Source: Vicinamibacteria bacterium
Lineage (GTDB): Bacteria > Acidobacteriota > Vicinamibacteria > Fen-336
NCBI GenBank assembly: GCA_023701125.1
Contig: JAMPXO010000007.1
Span: 1-64,000, forward strand
DNA: 64,000 nt
Direction of reading: 5' to 3'
Numbering within the stretch: position 1 is the stretch's first letter; each line of letters opens with the position of its first letter. Positions 1-8,966 of the stretch are shown here, in pieces. The notes under the pieces are model-generated. The model was not told the DNA's origin. It did no database searches and was given only the letters and a program-made list of their open reading frames with translations. A program made the position numbers and the translations under genes.

Positions 1-33
1 CCGCGGACAGCGCGGCGCCGGGCCCCCAGACTC

Positions 34-1518
34 TTACAAAGCCTTGTCCCAGCGGTTGACGAACTCTTCGAGCACCTTGATCCGGGCCAGCTTCTTGTCG
101 ACGGCGGGGATCAGCGTCCACGGTGCGCGCGGCGTCGACGTGCGGGCGACCATCTCGTCGATGGCCTGCGCGTAGGCGTCCCAGCGCTTGCGGTTGCGCC
201 AGTCCTCGTCGGTGATCTTGTGCCGCTTGTACGCCGTCTTCTCGCGGTCCTTGAAGCGCCGCAGCTGTTCTTCCTGCGAGACGTGCAACCAGAACTTCAT
301 CACCACGGCGCCGTGGCGGGTGAGCTGGTCCTCGAACTCGTTGATCTCGAGGTAGGCGCGCCGCCACTCCTCCTCGCGGGCGAAGCCCTCGACCCGCTCC
401 ACCAGCACCCGGCCGTACCACGAGCGGTCGAAGATGGTCAGGTGGCCGTCGGCCGGCAGGTGGCGCCAGAAGCGCCACAGGTAGTGCTGGGCGCGCTCCT
501 CCTCGGTCGGCGCCGCGATCGGCACGACCCGGTACAGCCGGGCGTCGATCGAGCCCGTCACCCGCCGGATCGCGCCGCCCTTGCCCGCCGCATCCCAGCC
601 CTCGAACACGGCGACGGTCGGCAGCTTCTTGTCGAACGCGGCCCGCGACAGCCGCGCCGCCCGCGCCTGCAGCTTGGCCAGTCGCTTGTCGTAGTCCTTG
701 TCGCTGATCTTCTCCGCCAGGTCGACCTTGTCGAGCACCAGGACGCCCGCCGCCTTCTCCGCCGGCGGCTTGGTCGGCGCGGGCGACGGCTTCGAGCGCT
801 CGGGTGCGCCGACGGCCAGCCGGCGCTTGGCCGCCTCGACCAGCGTGCGCGCGACCATCACCTCGCGGTAGCGGTCGTCCGTCGCCTCGATCACGGTCCA
901 CGGCGACTGGCCGATGTCCGTGCGCCGCAGCCCCTGCTCGGAGACCTTGCGGAACTTGTCGTAGAGCGCGAAGTGCTTCCAGTCGACCGGCGTCACCCGC
1001 CAGCGCGTCTCCTTGTTCTTCTCCAGCCGCCGCAGCTTGCGGCGCTGCTCCTTCTTGGAGAGGTGGAGCCAGACCTTGACGATCAGCGCGCCGTCCTCGG
1101 CCAGCATCCGCTCGAAGAAGGCGATCCGCGCCAACTCCTCGTCGAACTCCGCGTTGGAGAACTTGCCGTAGACGCGCCGGATGACGGGCTCGGTGTACCA
1201 GGAACCGAAGAAGATGCCGACCCGGCCACGGCCCGGCAGCGTGCGCCAGAAGCGCCACCACGTCGGGTGCTCGCGTTCTTCCGACGACGGCAGGTCGAAG
1301 ACGTGGGTCTCCAGGCCGCGCGGGTCCAGCCACTCGTGCAGGCGGTTGACGGTTTCGCCCTTGCCGGCGCCGTCCACCCCGCCGACGATCAGGATCGTCG
1401 GCACCTTGGCCTCGCGCAGCGCGCGCTGGGTCTCGAGCAGGGTCTCTCGAAGCTTCGGCACTTCGCGACCATGCGCTTCCTTGGAGAGTTTGCGCCCGAC
1501 CTCGGCGGCTTCGAACAT
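34..1518 (-). CDS. pap: Polyphosphate:AMP phosphotransferase (double-domain PPK2)
   Basis: A 494-residue protein with two tandem PPK2 kinase domains, the length and layout of class II PPK2 (PAP). These enzymes phosphorylate AMP to ADP with polyphosphate. Domain 1 has a Walker A-like GGVDGAGKGE near residue 46; domain 2 has FEGWDAAGKGG near residue 300, each followed by the WRFWR stretch and a basic lid region. The linker between them (about residues 240-265) is rich in Pro, Lys and Ala. The ATG is preceded by GGGGAGGAC about 3 nt upstream. The gene is divergent from the nine-haem cytochrome gene; the shared 177-bp region holds one sigma-54-like motif facing each way. Family assignment is strong; the polyphosphate:AMP reaction is inferred from the fused architecture. 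Confidence 0.93.
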   Translation of the reverse strand: MFEAAEVGRKLSKEAHGREVPKLRETLLETQRALREAKVPTILIVGGVDGAGKGETVNRLHEWLDPRGLETHVFDLPSSEEREHPTWWRFWRTLPGRGRVGIFFGSWYTEPVIRRVYGKFSNAEFDEELARIAFFERMLAEDGALIVKVWLHLSKKEQRRKLRRLEKNKETRWRVTPVDWKHFALYDKFRKVSEQGLRRTDIGQSPWTVIEATDDRYREVMVARTLVEAAKRRLAVGAPERSKPSPAPTKPPAEKAAGVLVLDKVDLAEKISDKDYDKRLAKLQARAARLSRAAFDKKLPTVAVFEGWDAAGKGGAIRRVTGSIDARLYRVVPIAAPTEEERAQHYLWRFWRHLPADGHLTIFDRSWYGRVLVERVEGFAREEEWRRAYLEINEFEDQLTRHGAVVMKFWLHVSQEEQLRRFKDREKTAYKRHKITDEDWRNRKRWDAYAQAIDEMVARTSTPRAPWTLIPAVDKKLARIKVLEEFVNRWDKAL

Positions 1519-1586
1519 GGCGTCCTCCCCGCCCGGCGGAAAACCTGCGGGTCTGTCGGCGTCGCGGGCGGTTGCAGGGCGAGACT

Positions 1587-1602
1587 ATCAATCGCCGTGC
1601 CA
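1587..1602 (-). promoter_or_regulatory. Sigma-54-like promoter candidate before pap (non-canonical -12)
   Basis: Minus-strand TGGCACGGCGATTGAT has a perfect -24 box (TGGCACG), but its -12 box is TTGAT where the family requires GC (TTGCW). The GG-N10-GA spacing is right. It lies 71 nt from the pap ATG. The missing C makes it a weak candidate. Confidence 0.3.
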
Positions 1603-1649
1603 TTCCACACGGCCTCACCGCACCGCCCCCGCTCCGCGCAGGACCTGCG

Positions 1650-1665
1650 CGGCCCTGCTCTTGCA
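1650..1665 (+). promoter_or_regulatory. Sigma-54-like promoter candidate before nine-haem cytochrome
   Basis: CGGCCCTGCTCTTGCA keeps GG-N10-GC and a perfect TTGCA -12 box, with two mismatches in the -24 box (CGGCCC against TGGCAC). It lies 32 nt upstream of the ATG at 1696, with a GAGGG ribosome-binding site between. The distance matches the other candidates in this window. Confidence 0.4.
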
Positions 1666-1695
1666 AACGCGCACGTCGGACCTGAGGGACCACGA

Positions 1696-2772
1696 ATGAG
1701 CCCCCGCCGACATCGACTTGCCCTGGCCGCCACGCTGCTGACCGCAATGTTCGCGGCGACTTCTTACGGACTTCCCGAGCCGCCGAAGGAATCGCCATCC
1801 GAGGAGGCCGAGGGCTGCCTCGGCTGTCACGAAGATCCCTCGATCGAAGTTGCCTTTGCCGACGGCACGCGGCGCACCCTGCAGGTAGACCGCAACGCAT
1901 TCGCGCAATCCGTCCACTCCGGCAAGGTGGCGTGTAGCGAGTGCCACCCCGGCTTCCAGGAGGTCCCGCACCCCGAGCGGCGCTTCGCCAGCGAGGACGA
2001 GTTCCGCAACGGGATGCGGCAGGCCTGCCAGACCTGCCACTTCCAGAACTACTCGCGCTACATGGACGGCGTCCACCATCGCGTCGCCAAGGAGGGCGGG
2101 CCAGCGCCCTCGTGCGTGGACTGCCACGACGCGCACGCGGTGACGCCGCCCGGCAAGCCCCGCAGCCGCGTGTCGGACACCTGCTCCACCTGCCACTCGG
2201 ACGTCGCCGAGGCGTGGGCCAAGAGCGTCCACGGGCGGCTGGCGAGCGGGCCGAAGCCGGACGACGCACCGGTGTGCACCGACTGCCACCGCTCCCACGA
2301 CATCCAGGACCCGAAGACCCAGGCCTTCCTGCTCCGCACGCCGGAGACCTGCGCCAAGTGCCACGCCGACGCGGAGCGGATGAAGCCCTACGGGCTCTCC
2401 GCCAGCGTCGTGTCGACCTACCTGTCCGACTTCCACGGCATGACCGCGTCGCTCGAGGCGCCGCACGCGGAGGGCACCAACCGGGTCACGGCGGTGTGCA
2501 TCGACTGCCACGGCTTCCACGACATCACCAAGGTCGACGAGCCGGGCTCCAAGGTGATGAAGGAGAACCTGCTGAAGACCTGCCAGCAGTGCCACCCGGA
2601 CGCGGCGGGCGACTTCCCGTCGGCCTGGCTCTCCCACTTCGAGCCGTCGCTGACGCGAGCGCCGCTCGTGTACCTGACCAAGCAGTTCTACACGCTGCTG
2701 ATCCCCTTCATTATCGGTGGCCTGGTGCTGCAGATCCTGCTGCACTTCTGGCGCGTGGTGGTCAATCGATGA
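1696..2772 (+). CDS. Membrane-anchored nine-haem c-type cytochrome
   Basis: A 358-residue exported protein with nine CXXCH haem-binding motifs (CLGCH, CSECH, CQTCH, CVDCH, CSTCH, CTDCH, CAKCH, CIDCH, CQQCH). An N-terminal signal segment covers about residues 9-24, and a single C-terminal membrane helix near residues 335-352 should hold the haem domain on the periplasmic face. The ATG at 1696 has GAGGGACCACGA upstream and starts right at the signal peptide. The stop overlaps the next start (ATGA), so it is coupled to a b-type cytochrome. This pairing suggests a quinol-oxidising module passing electrons to periplasmic acceptors. It resembles multihaem cytochrome c3/NapC-like proteins loosely; the acceptor is unknown. 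Confidence 0.88.
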   Translation: MSPRRHRLALAATLLTAMFAATSYGLPEPPKESPSEEAEGCLGCHEDPSIEVAFADGTRRTLQVDRNAFAQSVHSGKVACSECHPGFQEVPHPERRFASEDEFRNGMRQACQTCHFQNYSRYMDGVHHRVAKEGGPAPSCVDCHDAHAVTPPGKPRSRVSDTCSTCHSDVAEAWAKSVHGRLASGPKPDDAPVCTDCHRSHDIQDPKTQAFLLRTPETCAKCHADAERMKPYGLSASVVSTYLSDFHGMTASLEAPHAEGTNRVTAVCIDCHGFHDITKVDEPGSKVMKENLLKTCQQCHPDAAGDFPSAWLSHFEPSLTRAPLVYLTKQFYTLLIPFIIGGLVLQILLHFWRVVVNR

Positions 2773-3509
2773 GCGCCCACGAGTACGTCGAACGCTTCTC
2801 CACCCGGCAGCGCATCGAGCACCTGTTCGTGATGTCGCTGTTCATCGTGCTGGCGTTGACCGGCTTCCCGCAGAAGTTCTACGACGCGGGCTGGGCCGCG
2901 GCCGTGGTCTCGCTGTTCGGCGGCGTGCCGCAGATGCGGGTGGTCCACCGCGCCGCGGGCTACGGCCTGCTGTTCGCCACGGTCTTCCACTTCTTCTTCG
3001 TGCTGCTCGAGGTCGTGGTGCGCAAGGCGCGGCTGTCGATGGTGCCCGAGCGCCAGGACTTCAAGGACGCCATCCACCAGTTGCGCTACTACCTGCGCCT
3101 GGAGAGCACGCCGGCCCGCTTCGACCGCTTCGACTACCGGGAGAAGTTCGAGTACTGGGGCCTGGTGTTCGGCAACTCGATCATGGTCGGCAGCGGGCTG
3201 GTGCTGCTGTACCCGATGCTCGTCGCCCGCTACCTGCCCGGCGAACTGATCCCCACTGCGAAGATCGCGCACAGCAACGAGGGCCTGATGGCGTTCCTGG
3301 TGGTGATCACCTGGCACGTCTACAACGCCCACTTCGCGCCGGACATCTTCCCGTTCAACAAGACGATCTTCACGGGCAAGATCAGCAAGCACCACCTGCA
3401 GAAGGAGCACCCGCGGGAGTTCGAGCGGCTGTTCCCGGAAGACGCCTCGACCGAGACCGCCGCCGCGCCGCCGACCGCGCCGCCGCCGGCCCCGGCCCGC
3501 GAGACGTAG
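2769..3509 (+). CDS. Cytochrome b561/FdnI-like di-haem membrane subunit
   Basis: A 246-residue integral membrane protein with about four hydrophobic helices (near residues 17-35, 58-83, 133-152 and 170-190). Candidate haem-b ligands are in helices: His19, His58 (VHRAAG), the FHFFF His and WHVYNAH. It resembles the gamma subunits of formate dehydrogenase and hydrogenase, which carry electrons between quinone and a periplasmic partner. It overlaps the nine-haem cytochrome gene by 4 nt, so the two probably form one complex. A second, similar pair lies at 28405-30476. The C-terminus is a Pro/Ala-rich tail. The direction of electron flow cannot be read from sequence. Confidence 0.85.
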   Translation: MSAHEYVERFSTRQRIEHLFVMSLFIVLALTGFPQKFYDAGWAAAVVSLFGGVPQMRVVHRAAGYGLLFATVFHFFFVLLEVVVRKARLSMVPERQDFKDAIHQLRYYLRLESTPARFDRFDYREKFEYWGLVFGNSIMVGSGLVLLYPMLVARYLPGELIPTAKIAHSNEGLMAFLVVITWHVYNAHFAPDIFPFNKTIFTGKISKHHLQKEHPREFERLFPEDASTETAAAPPTAPPPAPARET

Positions 3510-3522
3510 CGGGGCCGCGGCG

Positions 3523-5250
3523 ATGACCGCGCCGCCGCTGCGCGACGCCTGGAGCCAGCACCGGCTCCCCCGGCGGCTCGCGTTGCTGGCGGGGCTGGCG
3601 GCCGCCATCCCGATCGCACTGAGCGCGGCGCTGCTGCTGCCCGCGCTCGCCGAGCTCGAACAGGCGGTGATCGAGGACCGCGAGGCGCTGGCCGAGAGCC
3701 TCGCCCAGCGCCTCGACGGAGCGATCGACGCCCGGCTGGCCGAGCTGGCGGGCATGGCCCAGGCCCCGGGCTTCGACCTCGCCGACGTGGAGGTCGAGCC
3801 GGAGCGCCACGCGGCCCACGTCGCCTGGCTCCACTCCCGCGATCTCGAGAGCGTCTCGCTGGTGGCGGCCGACGGCCAGCCGATCGCCCGCGAACCGGGT
3901 ACCGCCCCGCCGCCGCCCGCGATCGACCAGCTCGCGGCGACGTCCCGCCCCGCGATACTCGGGCCCGCCCGGGGGGCGCGCGGCTCGCGGCTGCTGCTGG
4001 TCGTGCCCCTGAACGACTGGCGAGGGCTGCCCGCGGCGTGGGCCGTGGCGGCCTTCGACCCGGCGGCGACCGCGTGGACCGAACGCCTGCGCCCGGTCCA
4101 CGCGCGGCCGGACCTCAGCGCGACGCTGCTCGCGCCCGACGGCAGCCTGATCGGCCGCCACGGCACCGCACTGCCCCGCCATGCCGACGTCGTGGCCGGC
4201 CGCGCAACGCTGCGCTCGGCCCCGGGCTTCGTGGTCGAGGTGCGACAGTTGCGCGAGGTGGCGGTCGGGCCCGCGACCCGCGCCCGGCGCTACCTGCTGA
4301 TCGCCATCCCGCTGCTGCTGGGCGGCGCGTTGCTGCACGCGTGGGGCACGGCGCGCTCGATCACGGAACCGCTGGCCCAGCTCGCGACCGCCGCCAACCA
4401 CATCGCCGCGGGCGAGATCGCGCGCCCGGTGCCCTACGTCGGCGCCGACGAGGTGGGCCGCCTCGGCCGCGCGCTGGAGAAGATGCGGGAGGCACTGCAC
4501 GCGGCCTTCGACGACGTGCACAGCGCCAATGCCTCGCTCGAGGCGCGGGTCGACGAGCGCACGGCCGAGATCCGCGACCTCTACGAGAAACTGCGCGAGC
4601 GCGACGAGTGGCGGCGGCGCATCCTGCAGCGGGTGATCGGGGCCCAGGAGGACGAGCGGCGACGGATCGCGCGCGAGCTGCACGACGACGCCACCCAGTC
4701 GCTGGTGGCGCTGGTGATGGCGCTCGACGCGGCCCCCGGCGGCGCGCCGAAAGAAGCGCGGCAACTGGCGTCCCACGCCCTCGACGGGCTGCGCGACGCG
4801 ATGTTCGACCTGCGGCCCGCAGCGCTCGACGACCTCGGCCTCTCGGCCGCCATCCGCGGCCACTCCCAGCGCTTCCTCGAGGCGCGCGGCGTGGCCGTGC
4901 GCTGCGAGATCGAGGAGCTGCCGGAGCGGCTGCCGCCGGAGACGGAGAGCGCGGTGTTCCGCATCGCCCAGGAGGCGATGGCCAACGTGCTGCGCCACTC
5001 CGGCGCCGACTCGGTGCTGATCCAGATGGGGCCGGAGAACGGCATGCTGCGGCTGGAGATCGAGGACGACGGCCAGGGCTTCGACCCGGCCTCGATCGAG
5101 AAGCCCGGGCCCGACGGGCGCGGCCTCGGGCTGCTCGGTCTGCACGAGCGGGCCGAACTGCTGGGCGGTCGTGCGACGATCCAGTCGAGCCCGGGCACCG
5201 GCACCCGGGTGCTGGTCGAGATCCCGCTGCCCGAGACCGCCACGCCATGA
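3523..5250 (+). CDS. NarX/UhpB-type sensor histidine kinase (HAMP, HisKA_3)
   Basis: A 575-residue membrane kinase. Helix 1 spans about residues 20-41 and helix 2 about 256-275, enclosing a periplasmic sensor region of some 210 residues with no recognised signature. HAMP follows (about 276-330), then a coiled coil, and a HisKA_3 dimerisation domain with the motif RELHDD (His387). The HATPase_c domain has a DDGQGF and GLGLLGL box. It starts 13 nt after the b-type cytochrome gene, so it is probably in the same operon. It overlaps its response regulator by 4 nt (ATGA). Membership in the NarX/LiaS class is clear; the signal is unknown, though a redox or respiratory cue would fit the operon. Confidence 0.92.
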   Translation: MTAPPLRDAWSQHRLPRRLALLAGLAAAIPIALSAALLLPALAELEQAVIEDREALAESLAQRLDGAIDARLAELAGMAQAPGFDLADVEVEPERHAAHVAWLHSRDLESVSLVAADGQPIAREPGTAPPPPAIDQLAATSRPAILGPARGARGSRLLLVVPLNDWRGLPAAWAVAAFDPAATAWTERLRPVHARPDLSATLLAPDGSLIGRHGTALPRHADVVAGRATLRSAPGFVVEVRQLREVAVGPATRARRYLLIAIPLLLGGALLHAWGTARSITEPLAQLATAANHIAAGEIARPVPYVGADEVGRLGRALEKMREALHAAFDDVHSANASLEARVDERTAEIRDLYEKLRERDEWRRRILQRVIGAQEDERRRIARELHDDATQSLVALVMALDAAPGGAPKEARQLASHALDGLRDAMFDLRPAALDDLGLSAAIRGHSQRFLEARGVAVRCEIEELPERLPPETESAVFRIAQEAMANVLRHSGADSVLIQMGPENGMLRLEIEDDGQGFDPASIEKPGPDGRGLGLLGLHERAELLGGRATIQSSPGTGTRVLVEIPLPETATP

Positions 5251-5894
5251 TCCCCCGCATCCGCGTCGTGCTCGCCGACGACCACGCCATCCTGCGCGAC
5301 GGCGTGCGGGCGCTGCTCGCCGCGGCGGCGGACATCGAGGTCGTGGGCGAGGCCGCCGACGGCACCGAGGCGATCGCCCGCTGCCTGGCGCTGCGGCCCG
5401 ACGTCGCCCTGCTCGACGTCAACATGCCGGGTCTCGGCGGTCTGGAGGCGGCGCTGGTGCTGCGCCGCGACTGTCCCGACACGAAGGTGCTGATCCTGTC
5501 CCAGCACGAAGACCGCGAGTACGTGGCGCGTGCGCTGCAGGCCGGAGCCATGGGCTACGTACTGAAGAAGGCGGCAGGCGCGGAGCTGGTGTCGGCAATC
5601 CGCGCGGTCCACCGCGGCGGCCTGGTGCTGGACCCGGCGGTGGCGAAGGCAGCGATGGAGCCCGAGCGCCAGGAGGACGCGGGCGCCTCGGACTACGACC
5701 GGCTGACCGACCGCGAGAAGCAGGTGCTGCGGCTGGTGGCCGAGGGGCGCGCCAACAAGGAAGTCGCCGAGGAACTGGGCATCACGGTCAAGACCGCGAT
5801 GTCCCACCGCGAGCACCTGATGCAGAAGCTCGGCCTCCACTCCCGCACCGAGCTGGTCAAGTTCGCGCTCAAGGTCGGCGTCATCCAGCTCTGA
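5247..5894 (+). CDS. NarL/LuxR-family response regulator
   Basis: A 215-residue regulator with an N-terminal receiver (acidic pair ADD at about residues 10-12, phospho-acceptor Asp in LLDVNMP near residue 55, Lys in VLKKA) and a C-terminal LuxR helix-turn-helix ([20 protein letters not shown]). It is translationally coupled to the histidine kinase just upstream and is its probable partner. Together with the cytochrome pair this gives a four-gene operon that could adjust itself to redox conditions. Targets cannot be named from sequence. Confidence 0.95.
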   Translation: MIPRIRVVLADDHAILRDGVRALLAAAADIEVVGEAADGTEAIARCLALRPDVALLDVNMPGLGGLEAALVLRRDCPDTKVLILSQHEDREYVARALQAGAMGYVLKKAAGAELVSAIRAVHRGGLVLDPAVAKAAMEPERQEDAGASDYDRLTDREKQVLRLVAEGRANKEVAEELGITVKTAMSHREHLMQKLGLHSRTELVKFALKVGVIQL

Positions 5895-5921
5895 CCGCCA
5901 CCCGTTAGAATCGGGCTCCCC

Positions 5922-6641
5922 ATGTGGATCTACCTGCTGGGCAGCGCGTTCACGCTCTGGATGGCGGTCGAGTGCGTGCGCCGCGGCGACACCGCGCGCT
6001 GGCTGTGGATCGTGCTGCTGTTCGGGCCGATCGGCTCCGGCGTGTACTTCTTCACCGAGGTGCTGCCCGCCCTGCGCATCACCTGGCGGCCCGGCCCGCG
6101 CCCGGCCACCGACCAGGAGGTGCGCGGCGCGGAGCTCGAGGCCGAGCGGCTCGACAAGCCCGAGCTGTGGGCCGAGCTGGCGGCGCTGCGGCGCAGCCGC
6201 GGCGAGTGGGCCTCCGCGAAGGCCGCGGCCCTGCGCGCCCTGGAGCGCGCGCCCGAGGACCTGCACGCGCGCCACGAGCTGGGCCTCGCGCTGTACGCGC
6301 AAGGCCAGCACGAGGCCGCGGCGGCGGCGCTCACGGGGCTGATCGCGGCCCAGCTCGACTTCGACCGCGGCGAGGCCGCGCTGGTGCTGGCCCGCTGCCG
6401 CCGCGCCACGGGCGACCTGGCGGGCGCGCGCGAGCTGATGGAGCGCCTGACCCGCCAGCGGCGGCGGCCCGAGCTGCTGTTCGAGCTGGCCAGCCTGCAG
6501 GCGCTGATGGCCGACCGCGAGGCGGCCCGCGGCACCCTGGAGCAGCTGCTCGCGGAGGCCTCGGCGGTGCCCGACTACCTGCGCCGCGAGGTCCGCCCCT
6601 GGGTCCGCAAGGCCAGCCAGGCCCTGGACCGCCTGAGCTGA
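5922..6641 (+). CDS. Membrane-anchored tetratricopeptide-like protein
   Basis: A 239-residue protein with an N-terminal membrane hairpin (about residues 2-48; two hydrophobic segments with GPIGSGVYFF between them). An Ala/Leu/Glu-rich region with TPR-like helical pairs follows from about residue 80 to the end (for example LHARHELGLALYAQGQHEAA). The opening resembles the short PLDc_N-type membrane module. A TAGAAT element 22 nt before the ATG could be a -10 box, so it may be transcribed on its own as well as from the upstream operon. Function unknown; a scaffolding role is the most that can be said. Confidence 0.75.
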   Translation: MWIYLLGSAFTLWMAVECVRRGDTARWLWIVLLFGPIGSGVYFFTEVLPALRITWRPGPRPATDQEVRGAELEAERLDKPELWAELAALRRSRGEWASAKAAALRALERAPEDLHARHELGLALYAQGQHEAAAAALTGLIAAQLDFDRGEAALVLARCRRATGDLAGARELMERLTRQRRRPELLFELASLQALMADREAARGTLEQLLAEASAVPDYLRREVRPWVRKASQALDRLS

Positions 6642-6642
6642 T

Positions 6643-8766
6643 CTACCGGCCGCCCTCCATGGCGAGGGCGTGGTGGAGGAAGGCCCACTCGTCGGCGACT
6701 TCTTCGATCGCCTTGGAGACCGGCTTGCCGGCGCCATGGCCCGCGCGGGTCTCGACCCGGATCAACACCGGGTTCGCGCATCCCTGAGCGTGCTGCAGTG
6801 CCGCCGCGTACTTGAACGAGTGGGCCGGGAACACCCGGTCGTCGTGGTCGGCGGTGGTGATCAGCGTCGGCGGGTAGCAGGTGCCCGGCTTCAGGTTGTG
6901 GTACGGCGAGTACGCCCGCAGGGTCTTGAACTCGTCCGCCTTGTCCGGCGAGCCGTAGTCGCCCACCCAGCCCCAGCCGACGGTGAACGTGTGGAAGCGC
7001 AACATGTCCATCACGCCGACCGCGGGCAGCGCCGCGCCCCACAGGTCAGGCCGCTGGTTGACGACGGCGCCGACCAGCAGTCCGCCGTTCGAGCCGCCCA
7101 TCGCGGCCAGCCCCTTCGGGCTCGTGTACTTGTTGGCGACCAGCCACTCCCCCGCCGCGATGAAATCGTCGAACACGTTCTGCTTCTTGTGCCGCATCCC
7201 GGCCTCGTGCCAGGCCTCGCCGTACTCGCTGCCGCCGCGCAGGTTGGCGCTCGCGTACACGCCGCCGCGCTCGAGCCAGGCGATCACCGAGACGCTGAAC
7301 GCCGGCGTCAGCGGCACGTTGAAGCCGCCGTAGCCGTAGAGGATCGCCGGGCTCTTGCCGTCGAGCACGAGCCCCTTCTTGTGGACCACGAACATCGGCA
7401 CCTTCGTGCCGTCCTTGCTCGCGTAGAAGACCTGCTTCGTCTCGTACGCGGCGGGATCGAAATCCACCTTCGGAGTGCGGAACACGTCGCTGCGGCCCGC
7501 CGCCGCGTCGTAGCGGTAGATCGTCGTGGGCGACGTGAAGCCGGTGAACGCGTAGAACGTCTCCGCGTCGCCGCGGCGGCCCCCGAAGCCGCCGACCGAG
7601 CCGAGCCCGGGCAGCGGCACGTCGCCCAGCGGCCGGCCCGCGAGGTCGAACGCGCGGATCACGCTCTTCGCGTCCTGCAGGTAGTGGGCAAAGAGGCGCT
7701 CGCCGACGATGCTCGCCTCCTGCAGCGCCTCCTTCGCCTCGGGAACGACCTCCTTCCACTCGTTCGGCCACGGGCGGGCGGCGTCGATCGCAATCAGCCG
7801 CCCGTTCGGCGCGCCCTTGTCGGTGCGGACCAGGAACACGGTGCCGTCGTTGTCGACCCAGTTGTAGCGGGCATCCATCGCGTCGGCCAGTGCGCGCACC
7901 GAGGCGCCCGGCGTGGCCAGGTCCTTGACGAACAACGCCTGCAGGTCGGTCGCGCCGTCGAAGGCCGTGATCACCAGCCAGCGGCCGTCGTCGGAGGTCT
8001 GGGCGTAGAGGTACCACTCGGGCTTGTCGGGCCTTTCGTAGACGAGCTTGTCCGCGGATTGCGGCGTGCCGATCGCATGGAACCAGACCGTCTGGTTCTT
8101 GTTGGCGCCCTTGAGGTCGTCGCCCTCCTTCGGGGCGGCGAAGCGCGAGTAGAAGAAGCCACGGCCGTCCTTCGTCCACGCGGCGTCAGAGAACTTGACC
8201 CAGGCCAATTCGTCGGCGAGGTCCTGGCCCGTGGCCACGTCGCGCACCTTCCACACGTTCCAGTCGGAGCCGCCTTCCGCCAGCGCGTAGGCCAGGAGCT
8301 TCGCGTCCGGGCTGGGCGAGTACGCCGCCAGCGCCACGGTGCCGTCCGCGCGCAGCGTGTTGGGGTCGAGCAGCACCCGCGGCTCCGCGGCCAGCGCGTC
8401 GGCCACCAGCAACACGGCCTGGTTCTGCAGGCCGTCGTTGCGCGTGTAGAAGTAACGCCCGCCCTCCTTCAGCGGCACGCCGAAGCGCTCGAAGTTCCAC
8501 AGCTTCGTCAGCCGCTCGCGCAGCGCAGCGCGGGCCGGGATCTTGCCGAGCAGGCCGAACGTGACTTTGTTCTGGGCCTCGACCCAGGTCGCGGTCTCTT
8601 TCGAGTCGATGTCCTCCAGCCAGCGGTAGGGGTCGGCGACCGCGACCCCGTGCAGCGTCTCGACCAGGTCCTGCCGCCGCGAGTCCGGGTACTCGGGTCG
8701 GGTTTGTGCCGTCACCGGCGGGCTCGCCAGGGCGAGGACGACGACCGCCGCGCTTCGCATCCGCAT
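6643..8766 (-). CDS. Secreted prolyl oligopeptidase (S9A)
   Basis: A 707-residue serine peptidase that cleaves after proline in short peptides. It has a signal peptide ending near ASPPVTA-Q, an N-terminal region with the family motif DPYRWLED, a beta-propeller in the middle and a C-terminal alpha/beta hydrolase domain. The catalytic Ser is in GGSNGG, Asp in ADHDDRV and His in AGHGAG. I place the start at ATG 8766 because GAGG lies 5 nt upstream; a GTG six bases earlier sits directly on that ribosome-binding site. It converges with the TPR gene. The family is certain; extracytoplasmic location is inferred from the signal sequence. Confidence 0.95.
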   Translation of the reverse strand: MRMRSAAVVVLALASPPVTAQTRPEYPDSRRQDLVETLHGVAVADPYRWLEDIDSKETATWVEAQNKVTFGLLGKIPARAALRERLTKLWNFERFGVPLKEGGRYFYTRNDGLQNQAVLLVADALAAEPRVLLDPNTLRADGTVALAAYSPSPDAKLLAYALAEGGSDWNVWKVRDVATGQDLADELAWVKFSDAAWTKDGRGFFYSRFAAPKEGDDLKGANKNQTVWFHAIGTPQSADKLVYERPDKPEWYLYAQTSDDGRWLVITAFDGATDLQALFVKDLATPGASVRALADAMDARYNWVDNDGTVFLVRTDKGAPNGRLIAIDAARPWPNEWKEVVPEAKEALQEASIVGERLFAHYLQDAKSVIRAFDLAGRPLGDVPLPGLGSVGGFGGRRGDAETFYAFTGFTSPTTIYRYDAAAGRSDVFRTPKVDFDPAAYETKQVFYASKDGTKVPMFVVHKKGLVLDGKSPAILYGYGGFNVPLTPAFSVSVIAWLERGGVYASANLRGGSEYGEAWHEAGMRHKKQNVFDDFIAAGEWLVANKYTSPKGLAAMGGSNGGLLVGAVVNQRPDLWGAALPAVGVMDMLRFHTFTVGWGWVGDYGSPDKADEFKTLRAYSPYHNLKPGTCYPPTLITTADHDDRVFPAHSFKYAAALQHAQGCANPVLIRVETRAGHGAGKPVSKAIEEVADEWAFLHHALAMEGGR

Positions 8767-8922
8767 GGGCACCTCATCATGATTCAGACCGCATGCTCGG
8801 CACGAGCGACGCCGCCGTCAACTCGCCCCCGGCGTCCGATTGCGGGACGCGGCCGTGTCGCGCGCGAACGTCGCCGACCCGGCGAGACCTCGCAAGCTGT
8901 TGAGCCGTCGTTCCTTCACCGC

Positions 8923-8938
8923 TGGCACACGGATCGCT
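8923..8938 (+). promoter_or_regulatory. Sigma-54-like promoter candidate before ADOP permease
   Basis: TGGCACACGGATCGCT matches TGGCAC-N5-TTGCT with one mismatch (TCGCT) and has exact GG-N10-GC spacing. It lies 31 nt before the ATG at 8967, with CGGAGG between. Confidence 0.4.
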
Positions 8939-8966
8939 ATCGTGGTCCCACGGAGGCCAGTCACCG

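Noticed and set aside
220-1690. Long plus-strand open frame through the pap gene into the cytochrome
   Set aside because: Antisense to a clear double PPK2 protein; the real reading in that frame begins at ATG 1696, where the signal peptide starts.
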